DNA of 38,315 bases, taken from assembly GCA_020342025.1 (NCBI GenBank), contig CP070840.1:1194047-1232361 (forward strand), read 5' to 3'. Shown piece after piece: positions 7,912-16,198 of the stretch (position 1 is its first letter; every line of letters starts with the position of its first letter). The position numbers and the translations under genes are program-made. The notes beneath the pieces were generated by a model that saw nothing but the letters and a program-made list of their open reading frames with translations, was not told where the DNA came from and made no database searches. This stretch comes from Deltaproteobacteria bacterium (lineage in GTDB: Bacteria > Desulfobacterota > DSM-4660 > Desulfatiglandales > HGW-15).

Positions 7912-8031
7912 GATTTTGTCTCTGCTGAGAGACATTGATTCTGATTGCGGCGGTAATGTAGAAGATTCACCATTCGGTGTCAAGAAAAGGTGCTTGAAAC
8001 TACTTGAGAGGAAAGGGAAGTGGAGCAAGGG

Positions 8032-9030
8032 TCATGAGAGGCCCATCACGACATTAAGGTTTCCACCGTATATCTTATCCTGCAAATTCTTATCTTTTAC
8101 AGCCGACTTTACAGAGTCCACCGGATCTGTCTCTGCCATGTCATAAGGATAATCTGTCCCCATGAAAACGTGCCCTTCAGGCATGACTTCCAGTACAAAC
8201 CGAAGCGTATCAGGTCGGAAGGTGATGGTATCCACGTAAAAATTCTTCAGATAATGATGGAAAGGATGTTTACAGTGCGACTGTGCCTCGGGCCTTACGG
8301 ACTGGCCGTGTTCCAAACGCCCCAACAAGAAAGGCAGGACACCACCCGCGTGGGAGAGACAGATCTTTAGGTTGGGATAGCGGTCCAAAACGCCTCCAAA
8401 TACAAACTGTGCAGCTGTCACCGTAGATTCCAGGGGATAAGCCAAGAAATTTGCCAGGTAATAATTGCGAACTCGCTCGATCCCCGCGGGGCTGTTGGGG
8501 TGTATAAAGATGGGCACATCAAGCTCCTCAACTTTTTCAAAGAAAGGCTGAAACTGTTCCTCGTCAAAGCCATGGCCGTTGATATTGGATCCGGTCACCA
8601 CCCCTTTTAATTCCAGCTCTTGGACAGCATAAGTCAGCTCCTTTATAGCCAGATCCACATCCTGAAGAGGGATTGTAGCCAGCCCCACAAACTGTTCAGG
8701 GGATTGTTGGACGCCCTGGGCCGTGTATTCGTTGACCATTCGTGTCAACTCCCCGGCCGCAGCGGTTTCTGCCCAATAGAAAAACATGGTTTGCGTGGGC
8801 TGGAGCACACCCATATCCATACCGCCCGCCGTCAAGTCAGCCAAGTTTTCATCAAAGTCACTCATTTTGCGGTCCCACTCCACACCCTTTTGGCGGTTAA
8901 TCTCCCCGGATTTCTCGTCCAGACCTGAAGGATATATATTGCTTGATCTGTCAGGGTCCAGCTTGGCGGCAATCGTAATAGCCTCTGGTAAAACCACGTG
9001 TCGATGACCATCGATTTTCATTAATCCCAT
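8032..9030 (-). CDS. Amidohydrolase 2 family metal-dependent hydrolase/decarboxylase
   Basis: 332 residues forming a TIM-barrel amidohydrolase of the ACMSD/amidohydrolase-2 type. Metal-site residues are visible in order: His9 and His11 (DGHRHVV), His177 (IFIHPNSPAG), His227 (CLSHAGGVLPF) and Asp293 (MGTDYPYDM). Enzymes of this family decarboxylate or hydrolyse aromatic and heterocyclic carboxylates (alpha-amino-beta-carboxymuconate-semialdehyde decarboxylase, resorcylate decarboxylase and others). Its place next to a CMD-fold protein and dehydrogenases fits a ring-compound or dicarboxylate pathway, but the substrate is inference only. The ATG at 9030 has GGAG 8 bases upstream; a second ATG three codons in is possible. 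Confidence 0.9.
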   Translation of the reverse strand: MGLMKIDGHRHVVLPEAITIAAKLDPDRSSNIYPSGLDEKSGEINRQKGVEWDRKMSDFDENLADLTAGGMDMGVLQPTQTMFFYWAETAAAGELTRMVNEYTAQGVQQSPEQFVGLATIPLQDVDLAIKELTYAVQELELKGVVTGSNINGHGFDEEQFQPFFEKVEELDVPIFIHPNSPAGIERVRNYYLANFLAYPLESTVTAAQFVFGGVLDRYPNLKICLSHAGGVLPFLLGRLEHGQSVRPEAQSHCKHPFHHYLKNFYVDTITFRPDTLRFVLEVMPEGHVFMGTDYPYDMAETDPVDSVKSAVKDKNLQDKIYGGNLNVVMGLS

Positions 9031-9142
9031 TTCATGACTCCATGCTTTACTGTAATAGCCTGTTTCGTCACTCCCTCCACATTTACATCTTCACTTCTTG
9101 AATATTACTAACCCCTTACTTCATCTTTCCGTTCCATCTCTT

Positions 9143-10186
9143 TTAGATGATTAATGCGGCCCTACCGGTAATTCTATTCTCCTGAATCAGCTGATGGGCG
9201 TTCTCTGCTTCCTCAAGGGGAAACGTTTTTGTGACGATAGGCGTAATCTTACCCTGTTTCACCACATCCACGGCTTGGATGAGTTCGGCCATGGATACGT
9301 AGCGTGATCCATGGATTTCTAATCCTTTCGCCAGAACAGCGAGTGGGTCAACCCTAAATGTAGGCGATATCTTGAAGACCTCCTGTGGACGATACCCTAG
9401 AATAACGAGTTTGCCTCCCGTGCCCAAACTGTCACAACCAGCCTCTAGGGTTTCGGGTGATGCCACAAAATCTAAGACCGCGTCCACGCCCTTTCCGGCC
9501 GTCATTCTGGCCACTTCTTTGCGCAAATCGCTCTCAGTGCAGTCAATGACTTCATCAGCTCCCAACTCTTTCACGTGTTCGAGCTTCTCGCTGGACAGAT
9601 CAGCGGCAAGAACCCTTCCGCCGCAGACCCTTGCCATTTGTACCCCATGGATACCCACACCCCCTCCAGCACCAATGACTAAAACGTCATCGCCTGGTCC
9701 CACCCTTGCCTCCTCCCTGCACGCATGTAAAGGCGTAGCTATTGCATCCGAGATAATTGAGGCCTCCACGAATGGAATCTCTTCAGGGAGTTGACAGAGA
9801 TTAAGTGCAGGCACCTTCATGTATTCTGCATAACCACCGTCGCAGGCCATTCCCACATATCCTCCGAAATTCTCACAGAGCGTCTCTCTCCCGCTTCTGC
9901 AGAACCTACAAACCTTGCACGTGAGGTAAAAATGGCAAACGACCCGGTCCCCCCTCTTAACGTTCTGCACCTCATCCCCTGTGTCAGCGACTTCACCTGC
10001 TATTTCGTGTCCCAGAATTCTAGGATAACTTGTCACAAGTCCTGGTGTGCTTTTCATGATGATTACCGTCAAACCCACACCAGTGGCCTTGACCCTCACC
10101 AGTGCTTCAGATGGCCCTATGGTTGGTTTATCCACTTCTTCAAGTGTAACAGGGCCTCCCAATTCATGAAGTACCATGGCTTTCAT
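9143..10186 (-). CDS. Zinc-type medium-chain alcohol dehydrogenase, altered catalytic site
   Basis: 347 residues of the MDR superfamily. The structural zinc loop is complete (Cys90, Cys93, Cys96, Cys104 in CKVCRFCRSGRETLC), as are GHE at 59-61 and the cofactor motif GAGGGVG near 170. The Cys that normally binds catalytic zinc, in a context such as GICHTD around residue 38-40, is absent: the sequence there is TGVGLTVIIM. The family oxidises alcohols or reduces aldehydes and enoyl-CoAs with NAD(P); the missing Cys suggests an altered or zinc-free active site. It lies 39 bp after the MoaD-like gene and is probably co-transcribed with AOR. Confidence 0.9.
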   Translation of the reverse strand: MKAMVLHELGGPVTLEEVDKPTIGPSEALVRVKATGVGLTVIIMKSTPGLVTSYPRILGHEIAGEVADTGDEVQNVKRGDRVVCHFYLTCKVCRFCRSGRETLCENFGGYVGMACDGGYAEYMKVPALNLCQLPEEIPFVEASIISDAIATPLHACREEARVGPGDDVLVIGAGGGVGIHGVQMARVCGGRVLAADLSSEKLEHVKELGADEVIDCTESDLRKEVARMTAGKGVDAVLDFVASPETLEAGCDSLGTGGKLVILGYRPQEVFKISPTFRVDPLAVLAKGLEIHGSRYVSMAELIQAVDVVKQGKITPIVTKTFPLEEAENAHQLIQENRITGRAALII

Positions 10187-10225
10187 TGTACGCCCTCTAT
10201 TCTTGTTTAAAAGCTATGCGCCCTT

Positions 10226-10498
10226 TTACCCGCCCACCAGGGGCACCGTAAAGACGATCTCGTCTCCCTCCTCTATCTTCGTGTCAAGACCTTCAAGGGA
10301 TTTAATGTTTCTGCCGTTGACCAGGACTTCGTAGCGCTCTGAAGGTGTGAAATCATCTTGTAGGACGCGCTCCCACTGCGCCTTGTTCTGCTCAAAGAGC
10401 GCCCTCGTTACATCTCTCAGTGTTGGGGATGCAAGATCCAGAGCGGTCTTCTGCCGCAGGGCGATGTCTGGACCGAACACACTTATCTTCACATGCAT
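10226..10498 (-). CDS. MoaD/ThiS-family sulfur carrier, AOR-associated
   Basis: A 90-residue beta-grasp ubiquitin-like protein ending in the di-glycine tail PLVGG, which is adenylated and thiocarboxylated in MoaD and ThiS proteins. The middle VLVNGRNIKSLEGLDTKIEEGDEIVF is the standard MoaD core. It lies directly downstream of an aldehyde ferredoxin oxidoreductase gene, an arrangement often seen for tungsten-pterin enzymes. A role in sulfur transfer for the metallopterin of AOR is the simplest inference. The ATG at 10498 (MHVKISVFG) is chosen because it begins the first beta strand; a TTG six codons upstream is an alternative. Confidence 0.88.
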   Translation of the reverse strand: MHVKISVFGPDIALRQKTALDLASPTLRDVTRALFEQNKAQWERVLQDDFTPSERYEVLVNGRNIKSLEGLDTKIEEGDEIVFTVPLVGG

Positions 10499-10569
10499 GG
10501 CCTGCTCATATCCCAAGTGTTTTGAGTAAATAATCCAGGCCCAACGAACCCGTGTTTGCTCAAGTCACA

Positions 10570-10787
10570 TAGGGCCTAAAAGGATGAGGCCAAGGTCCTT
10601 TTTGAAAGGCCGTATCTTAAAAGAAATTCCACTGGACTTTGCCGTGGCCCTATATTTTGAGGTTTGCGTCTCTGAGCCACTGGGAGTCTCCCATCACTTT
10701 GTTAAACCTCGAAATATGGGGCCACCACCCCCTCACACTTTAGATACGGCCTTGAGAAAAGAGACCTGGTCTCAGACTGCTAAAACC
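10570..10787. repeat. Nested palindromic repeat between AOR and MoaD genes
   Basis: The outer arms (10585-10619 and 10741-10774) form an imperfect stem of about 34 bp. The inner arms (10644-10665 and 10704-10725) match at 20 of 22 bases, and the innermost TGGGA/TCCCA (10681-10693) closes a third hairpin. The outer arms and right flank match the shorter palindrome at 19135-19212. The central segment, about 10612-10726, is absent from that copy. No protein frame here is credible. As RNA it would fold into one long hairpin between AOR and MoaD. Confidence 0.8.
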
Positions 10788-10879
10788 CATTTCCTTTACC
10801 CGCACGCACATGAGAACATCATTTCACGAGCGGCGCTTAGCGATACCATCCTACAGAGCGGGAGAATTTTTTAGTTTAA

Positions 10880-12697
10880 TCAGAGTTGAAACTTTTTCAG
10901 GGTCTCTTGGGTGGGGATCCCCGAAGAATCCCATCCTCTGGACGCGTAGTATTCGTCGATCATGCGATTGAGATTCTCATCCCCAATACACTGCCCTTTG
11001 GCCGGACCATCCGGAAGCGGTTCATTCAGGGTTCTTTGGGGCAAAGTGTCATCTTTTCGGGTAAGTCCCTCTCTCACATTGAACATCCTGATTAGGGTCT
11101 CAATCCTCCCTGCAATGGAAAGAAAATCTTCCGTTGATATGTCTTCCCCTGTCACGGCCTTAAAGTATTGCGCGTAATCCTCCAGGGACAAGGGAATGAA
11201 TTTTGATTGGAAATCGCACACCAGGAGCGAATGCAGGATACAGTTCTCATCGTAGAGCCCTCTGACCATTTCCGCCTTTCCCTCCACCGTGTAGGGCGGA
11301 TATTCCCCCAATATTTCCTTGGCCGGGGGCCAGGCCCTGCGGTGACATGCCCCCCTGGGGCTGACCGCATAAGAGAGGGCCGAACCAAAGGCGCCTCTGG
11401 GGTCGTATCCAGGGAACTCCATCCCCTTGACGTGCATGGCAAACCGATCAGAGCCTTTACCGATATGCGCCGCCATCTTTCTGACCCCTTCCGCAAGGAT
11501 GTCACCGAAACCCCTTCTGTTGGCCATCATTTCAATGGCAGCGAGACTCGCCTCACCATCTCCAAAGCGAATCTCCAGACCTTCCGTCTGCGTTGGGAAA
11601 ATCAATCCCCTTTCAAAGCACTCCATGGCAAAACCGATCACATTGCCCGCGGATATGGTGTCTAGCCCCAAACTGTCGCACAGCACGTTTGCCTGGATAA
11701 TCTCTGGCAAGGAGTCGATCAGCAAGTTGGACCCGAACATGGCGAGGGTTTCATACTCTGGCCCTTCAACGCTGGTGCCCTGGTATTTGCCATTTGACGC
11801 CCGGGTGACCAAGCTGCAAGGCGTAAAACAGGAAATGCAGGCTTTGCGGGATATCCTGCTTTTGTAAACACCTTCAGCGTCGATTTTCTCCAAGGCCTTT
11901 TCCCATGTTCCAAATTGGAAATTCTTTGTGGGTAAAATTCCACCGGCATGGGTAATGTTGAGCGTAAGAGGCGTCCCGTATTTCATCCTGGCCTTGGCAA
12001 CCTCGCTTTTTCGGGATCGCTGATAGTTCTGTTGATTCAGCGCCACGAGCCTCTTTCGATCGTGTTGATGAACGCGTCCCTTGCCTTTGATCACAATCGC
12101 CTTGAGGTTTTTTGACCCCATGACGGCGCCAACACCTCCCCTTCCGGCTTGACGATAGAGCTCACTATTTATGCAAGCAAATCTGCACTGGTTTTCACCG
12201 GCTGGACCTATGGATGTGATGCCGGCAGAGGGATCCCCCTCCATTTCCTTCAGAATCCTGTCTGTCTCAAAGCTGTCCTTTCCCCAAATGGCGTCAGCGC
12301 CTTTTATGTGAACACGATCCTCATCAATCCTCAGGTAACAAGGATGGTTCGATTTCCCACGGACAATGATTCCGTCATAACCCAACTTCTTGAGTTCAAT
12401 GGGCAACCGTCCGCTGGAATAGCTGTCACACCATGCTTGGGTAAGAGGGGACTTGGTTATGACTACAAATTTCGATGAACCCGGGACCTTTGTCCCTGTG
12501 AGGGGGCCGGTCAGAAAAAAGAGCACATTCTCTGGAGAAAGGGACTCGGTTCCGGCAGGGAGCATATCAAACAACAAGCGCGCCCCTAAGCCCCTCCCAC
12601 CCAGGTACCCTTCAAGCATGTCATCAGAAATGACATGCTCCTTTGTCTTTCCGCTGCTCAAGTCGATGTCGAGTAATCTCCCCCGTACCCCTTTCAT
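10880..12697 (-). CDS. Aldehyde:ferredoxin oxidoreductase family tungstoenzyme
   Basis: 605 residues, the normal AOR length. The N-terminal beta domain (GGRGLGARLLFDMLP) is the tungstopterin-binding part. Domains 2 and 3 hold the [4Fe-4S] ligands Cys287, Cys290 and Cys294 (CISCFTPC), with a fourth Cys in SLLVCDF near residue 500. These enzymes oxidise aldehydes to acids in the cytoplasm, reducing ferredoxin, or run in reverse. The ATG at 12697 has AAGGGGGTG upstream; a TTG six codons earlier is less likely. It heads the minus-strand block that continues with MoaD-like protein and alcohol dehydrogenase, which suggests an alcohol-aldehyde-acid step. Physiological aldehyde unknown. Confidence 0.94.
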   Translation of the reverse strand: MKGVRGRLLDIDLSSGKTKEHVISDDMLEGYLGGRGLGARLLFDMLPAGTESLSPENVLFFLTGPLTGTKVPGSSKFVVITKSPLTQAWCDSYSSGRLPIELKKLGYDGIIVRGKSNHPCYLRIDEDRVHIKGADAIWGKDSFETDRILKEMEGDPSAGITSIGPAGENQCRFACINSELYRQAGRGGVGAVMGSKNLKAIVIKGKGRVHQHDRKRLVALNQQNYQRSRKSEVAKARMKYGTPLTLNITHAGGILPTKNFQFGTWEKALEKIDAEGVYKSRISRKACISCFTPCSLVTRASNGKYQGTSVEGPEYETLAMFGSNLLIDSLPEIIQANVLCDSLGLDTISAGNVIGFAMECFERGLIFPTQTEGLEIRFGDGEASLAAIEMMANRRGFGDILAEGVRKMAAHIGKGSDRFAMHVKGMEFPGYDPRGAFGSALSYAVSPRGACHRRAWPPAKEILGEYPPYTVEGKAEMVRGLYDENCILHSLLVCDFQSKFIPLSLEDYAQYFKAVTGEDISTEDFLSIAGRIETLIRMFNVREGLTRKDDTLPQRTLNEPLPDGPAKGQCIGDENLNRMIDEYYASRGWDSSGIPTQETLKKFQL

Positions 12698-13042
12698 GGG
12701 CACCCCCTTGGACAAACACGGATCGCTCCCTTAATGTTTTCCCATAACCTCATCGTTCATTCTCTCGGCGCTCGTCCGCAAGATTATCCTGCAGGGTTTC
12801 TTCTGCCCAGCGATCGTTCACGTATCCCAGGGATACATTCTTCTGTTACGGAGTGGCACAGAACTTAGAGATAGGGTTCTAACGCCTCCAAGCCCTTTTG
12901 TCAATTGATAGCGCGCCCGGTTCTTCGCCTTGACAAACACGCAGCCTTACCTATACCTTGAACGCTATTTGCTGCATCTTGTCTGAATGCTCTCATTTTT
13001 CACTGAAAAAGCGGCCTCCTGCTGAGGCAAAGGAGAGACTCT
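12698..13042. other. Divergent intergenic region between AOR and the Rdh-like gene
   Basis: About 345 bases with no credible gene. It must carry the AOR promoter on the minus strand (not resolved) and that of the Rdh-like gene on the plus strand (candidate at 12930-12957). Confidence 0.5.
12930..12957 (+). promoter_or_regulatory. Candidate sigma-70 promoter of the Rdh-like gene
   Basis: TTGACA (12930-12935), a 16-base spacer and TATACC (12952-12957). The -35 is perfect and the -10 matches 4 of 6. It would give a leader of about 80 to 130 bases. Confidence 0.45.
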
Positions 13043-13096
13043 ATCATTAGGGATTTAAAAAGCCTGGAAACAGCCCTTCTCCCCTACGAGAAGAAA

Positions 13097-14236
13097 TTGA
13101 GCGCGCAGGAGAGGCTGCGCAGACGTCTCGGGGTCAAGCAAGTGGACCGTCCCACTTACGAAAGGTACATCATCGCCCCCATAGAGCGGTTTGACCGTCG
13201 AAGGAGTGCGTTCATGGCCCTGGACCCGGACAATCCTTACGGGGAGGCGTACCGCAAGGAGTTTAAGGCCCGCACCGGACATGATACCTGGACGGATCCC
13301 CTGCTCTATAGCGAGTTGGAACCCGGGGATCGCGTGGGCCAGAGTCTGGGATCGGCGGCCTGGCGATTGTGCAGAGAGTACCTTCCCGAGCCCCTTCCGG
13401 TGACGCCCCCTGAGGGTCGACTGGAGATAAACAACAGGGCATGGGTGTCGCGGCTGGTCAAGAAGGCGGCCCTTCTGTTCGGGGCGGATCTGGTAGGGAT
13501 CACCCAATTGGACCCACGCTGGGTCTACCAGGACATAGAGATTTCCCACAAATACGCCATTGTTGTTGCGGTGCATCATATACGCAGCCTTACGAACACG
13601 GCCCCCTCCCATTTTTCCTGGGTATCTGTGGGGGATGTGTACTCCCGGCTCAAATTCATTGCGACCCAACTGGCCGATTTTATTCGCGGACTAGGATATG
13701 ATGCGGTGTATCGCGAGACGCTCCATTGGAACCCCGAGATCCTGATGGTACCCCTCGCTATAGACGCCAGCCTCGGCGAATTCGCTCGCAACGGGCGTGT
13801 GCTCTCTCCCGAGTTCGGAATCAATATGCGCCTAAAGGCAGTGACCACGGACTTGCCCCTGAAACTTGACAAGCCCATCTCCTTCGGCGTACACGACTTC
13901 TGCATGGCGTGCGAAAGCTGCGCCACCTACTGCCCGGCCAATGCCATTCCCTTCGGGCCCCCCACGGAGGAACCTCCCAGCCCCATATTCAACAATCCAG
14001 GCTTCAGGAAATGGTATATCCGGGCGGATCGCTGCTTGACCTTCTGGGCGGTCAACAAAAAAAAGTGGCTCAGCTGCGGCGGCCGGTGCATAGCCGTCTG
14101 CCCGTGGAACAAAGCACCGGTCTTCGGTCACCACCTGGTTCGCTGGATCGCCATTCACGCCCCCGCGATTGTCAACAGGATGCTCGTCTGGGCGGACAGA
14201 GTGGTCTATGGTCGCAAGAAGAGCATATCACCCTAA
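13097..14236 (+). CDS. Reductive-dehalogenase-like double [4Fe-4S] protein without export signal
   Basis: 379 residues from the TTG at 13097. The middle has the RdhA signatures FGADLVGITQLDPRWVY and LGEFARNGRVLSPEFGINMR, the segment of the B12-binding nitroreductase-like fold. Two ferredoxin-type clusters follow: Cys269, 272, 275, 279 (CMACESCATYCP) and Cys313, 327, 331, 335 ending CIAVCPW. No twin-arginine signal is seen and no rdhB-type anchor gene is adjacent, so it is probably cytoplasmic. Dehalogenation is not proven; other corrinoid or flavin reductions are possible. The start is uncertain: AAAGGAG at 13029-13035 precedes in-frame ATC 13043 and ATT 13046, which would add 17 or 18 residues. 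The liv operon begins 131 bp downstream. Confidence 0.85.
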   Translation: MSAQERLRRRLGVKQVDRPTYERYIIAPIERFDRRRSAFMALDPDNPYGEAYRKEFKARTGHDTWTDPLLYSELEPGDRVGQSLGSAAWRLCREYLPEPLPVTPPEGRLEINNRAWVSRLVKKAALLFGADLVGITQLDPRWVYQDIEISHKYAIVVAVHHIRSLTNTAPSHFSWVSVGDVYSRLKFIATQLADFIRGLGYDAVYRETLHWNPEILMVPLAIDASLGEFARNGRVLSPEFGINMRLKAVTTDLPLKLDKPISFGVHDFCMACESCATYCPANAIPFGPPTEEPPSPIFNNPGFRKWYIRADRCLTFWAVNKKKWLSCGGRCIAVCPWNKAPVFGHHLVRWIAIHAPAIVNRMLVWADRVVYGRKKSISP

Positions 14237-14243
14237 TTTTCCC

Positions 14244-14270
14244 TTGACAAAGAAAGGCCTAACATATAGA
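14244..14270 (+). promoter_or_regulatory. Candidate promoter of the liv operon
   Basis: TTGACA (14244-14249), a 15-base spacer and TATAGA (14265-14270), starting 8 bases after the stop of the Rdh-like gene. The spacer is short. The palindrome at 14284-14308 lies just downstream of the expected start of transcription. Confidence 0.45.
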
Positions 14271-14283
14271 GACTACTTGCAGA

Positions 14284-14308
14284 TGTGCATTCACTGCACA
14301 TATGTGCA
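14284..14308. promoter_or_regulatory. Candidate operator: repeated TGTGCA half-sites
   Basis: TGTGCA (14284-14289), TGCACA (14295-14300) and TGTGCA (14303-14308) alternate in orientation. The last two form the perfect 14-base palindrome TGCACATATGTGCA, and GGTGCAAC at 14321 may be a degenerate fourth site. The position between promoter and livH suits a repressor. No regulator gene is recognised in the window. Confidence 0.55.
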
Positions 14309-14367
14309 ATTTGGCTCAATGGTGCAACACCCACAAAAAACCCTCTAGCCGCGAAAAGGGATAAGTT

Positions 14368-15225
14368 ATGGATTTCTTAATCGTTCAAACCCTCAGCGGT
14401 ATTTCCTTTGCAGCCGTCCTTTTCCTCCTGACCAGTGGACTTTCCCTCATTTTCGGGGTGATGAACATCGTGAACGTCGCTCACGGGGCCTACTACTTGC
14501 TCGGTGGGTACATTGGGTTGAGTGTTTACGAGGTCACCGGAAGCTTTTTTCTCGCCCTCCTGGGCGGAGGCTTCTCCATAGCCCTTATCGGCATTCTGAT
14601 GCATCGATTCTTCCTCCGGACATTTGTGGAGCATTTTCCCCAGGTCTTGACGACCATGGGCTTTGCCCTCATTTTCAGGGACCTGGCGCTTCTGATCTGG
14701 GGAGGAGACCCCTTATCGTTTCCAGCCCCAGCCTTGCTTCAAGGTTCTATGCATATAGGCAACATCGTATTCCCCAATTATCGATTGTTTATGATCCTGG
14801 TGTCGGCCGTGGTCGCCATAGGCCTGTGGGTGTTCAATGAGAAAACCTCCCTCGGGGCGCAGCTTCGTGCAACCGTGGACGACAAGGAGATGGCCGCAGG
14901 AGTTGGGATCAATGTTCCTCTGGTTTCAGCGCTCATGTTTGGTCTTGGCGCCTTTCTGGCGGCCATCGGCGGCGTGGTTGCGGCCCCTTTTTTTGGCGTC
15001 TATGCCGGGGCCGACTTTGAGGTCCTGCCGCTCGCTTTTCTTGTGGTGATCGTGGGGGGCATGGGGAGCCTCAAGGGCGCCGCGGTGGGGAGTATCCTGG
15101 TGGGGTTGGTGGACAACTTTGGCAAGGCCCTGCTTCCAGATCTTGCTTACTTCACGCTTTTTCTTCCCATGGCCATTGTACTCGCTATTAGACCCACTGG
15201 TCTCTTTGGTATAAAAACCAGTTAG
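14368..15225 (+). CDS. livH: Branched-chain amino acid-type ABC transporter permease LivH
   Basis: 285 residues, strongly hydrophobic with about eight membrane spans. The LivH signatures LIFGVMNIVNVAHGAYYLLGGY near the N-terminus and the conserved FVVIVGGMGSLKGAAVGS segment near residue 230 are present. With LivM it forms the inner-membrane channel of a HAAT-family importer. It is the first gene of a five-gene plus-strand operon (livH, livM, binding protein, livG, livF). Transporters of this family take up not only Leu/Ile/Val but also amides, urea and aromatic acids, so the name does not fix the substrate. Confidence 0.93.
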   Translation: MDFLIVQTLSGISFAAVLFLLTSGLSLIFGVMNIVNVAHGAYYLLGGYIGLSVYEVTGSFFLALLGGGFSIALIGILMHRFFLRTFVEHFPQVLTTMGFALIFRDLALLIWGGDPLSFPAPALLQGSMHIGNIVFPNYRLFMILVSAVVAIGLWVFNEKTSLGAQLRATVDDKEMAAGVGINVPLVSALMFGLGAFLAAIGGVVAAPFFGVYAGADFEVLPLAFLVVIVGGMGSLKGAAVGSILVGLVDNFGKALLPDLAYFTLFLPMAIVLAIRPTGLFGIKTS

Positions 15226-15238
15226 GGGGATGCTATTT

Positions 15239-16198
15239 ATGGGGGCCATAAGCCGCTCCAAGTTGAATATACTGGGGATAGTTGTAGCACTCATCCTTTT
15301 GCTGATCCTCCCGCCCTTTCTCCCCTCCTATTGGCTGACGATCCTCACCCAAATGCTCATATTTGGGGTATTGGCCATGAGCCTTGATATTCTCATGGGA
15401 TACACGGGACTTCCCTCCTTTGGTCATTGTGCCTACTTCGGTGCGTCAGCCTATGTGGTCGCCATATTGAGTACCCGATATCAAGTGGGTTTTCTGGGTT
15501 GCGTTGCCAGCAGCCTCTTTGCGGCGGCCTTCATCTCTGCCGTATTCGGGCTGATACTGGCACATACGGGTGGCGTCTATTTCCTCATGATAACCCTGGC
15601 CTTGGGGATGGTCATCTGGGGGCTGGCCTTCAGATGGGTTTCCATGACCGGAGGGGATAACGGCATTGCTGGCGTTCTCAGACCCGAACTGGGCATCCCC
15701 ATCTCCCTCGACGAACCGATCGTTTTCTACTATGCCGTCCTCCTGGTTTTTCTGATTGCTTTCATTGCGCTCCATATCTTCATCCGTTCCCCCTTTGGTC
15801 AAAGCCTTTTGGGGATCCGGGAGAGCGAATCGCGCATGCGGAATCTTGGGTACAATACATGGCTCCACAAATATTTGGTCTTTGTGGTGGCCGGAACCTT
15901 CAGCGGGGTTTCCGGCATGCTTTGGGCCTATTACAATGGCTTTGTGAGTCCCATGGATGCGGAGTTGACTTCATCATTCGAGGCCTTTCTCATGGTTATC
16001 CTTGGGGGAGCCGGTACGCTGACCGGTCCCGCGGTAGGGGCCGGAATCATCGTTTTTCTGAAAAATTTCGTTAGTGCCTACACCCACAGATGGCTCCTTA
16101 TCATTGGCGCCATCTATATACTGGTCATCATGTATGCCCCTGGGGGCCTTGGCGGATTGGTAAAAAGATTTATGAAAGGAGGTGGTGGGGGGGGATAA
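15239..16198 (+). CDS. livM: Branched-chain amino acid-type ABC transporter permease LivM
   Basis: 319 residues, with eight to ten membrane spans. The LivM hallmarks LDILMGYTGLPSFGHCAYFG, IRESESRMRNLGYN and ILGGAGTLTGPAVGA are clear. The ATG at 15239 is preferred over the in-frame ATG 15230, because AGGGGG (15224-15229) directly abuts 15230 but lies 9 bases from 15239. The coding sequence ends in a run of Gly codons that includes eight consecutive G bases, so the exact C-terminus is sensitive to slippage or sequencing error. It follows livH by 13 bp. Confidence 0.92.
   Translation: MGAISRSKLNILGIVVALILLLILPPFLPSYWLTILTQMLIFGVLAMSLDILMGYTGLPSFGHCAYFGASAYVVAILSTRYQVGFLGCVASSLFAAAFISAVFGLILAHTGGVYFLMITLALGMVIWGLAFRWVSMTGGDNGIAGVLRPELGIPISLDEPIVFYYAVLLVFLIAFIALHIFIRSPFGQSLLGIRESESRMRNLGYNTWLHKYLVFVVAGTFSGVSGMLWAYYNGFVSPMDAELTSSFEAFLMVILGGAGTLTGPAVGAGIIVFLKNFVSAYTHRWLLIIGAIYILVIMYAPGGLGGLVKRFMKGGGGGG

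Noticed and set aside
7897..8028. N-terminal extension of the CMD-like protein to 168 residues
   Set aside because: The extra 44 residues are not family-like, and a strong AAGGAGG site sits inside them before the GTG.
10584..10874. 96-codon plus-strand open frame between MoaD and AOR
   Set aside because: It reads through the nested palindrome, lacks a ribosome-binding site and resembles no protein.
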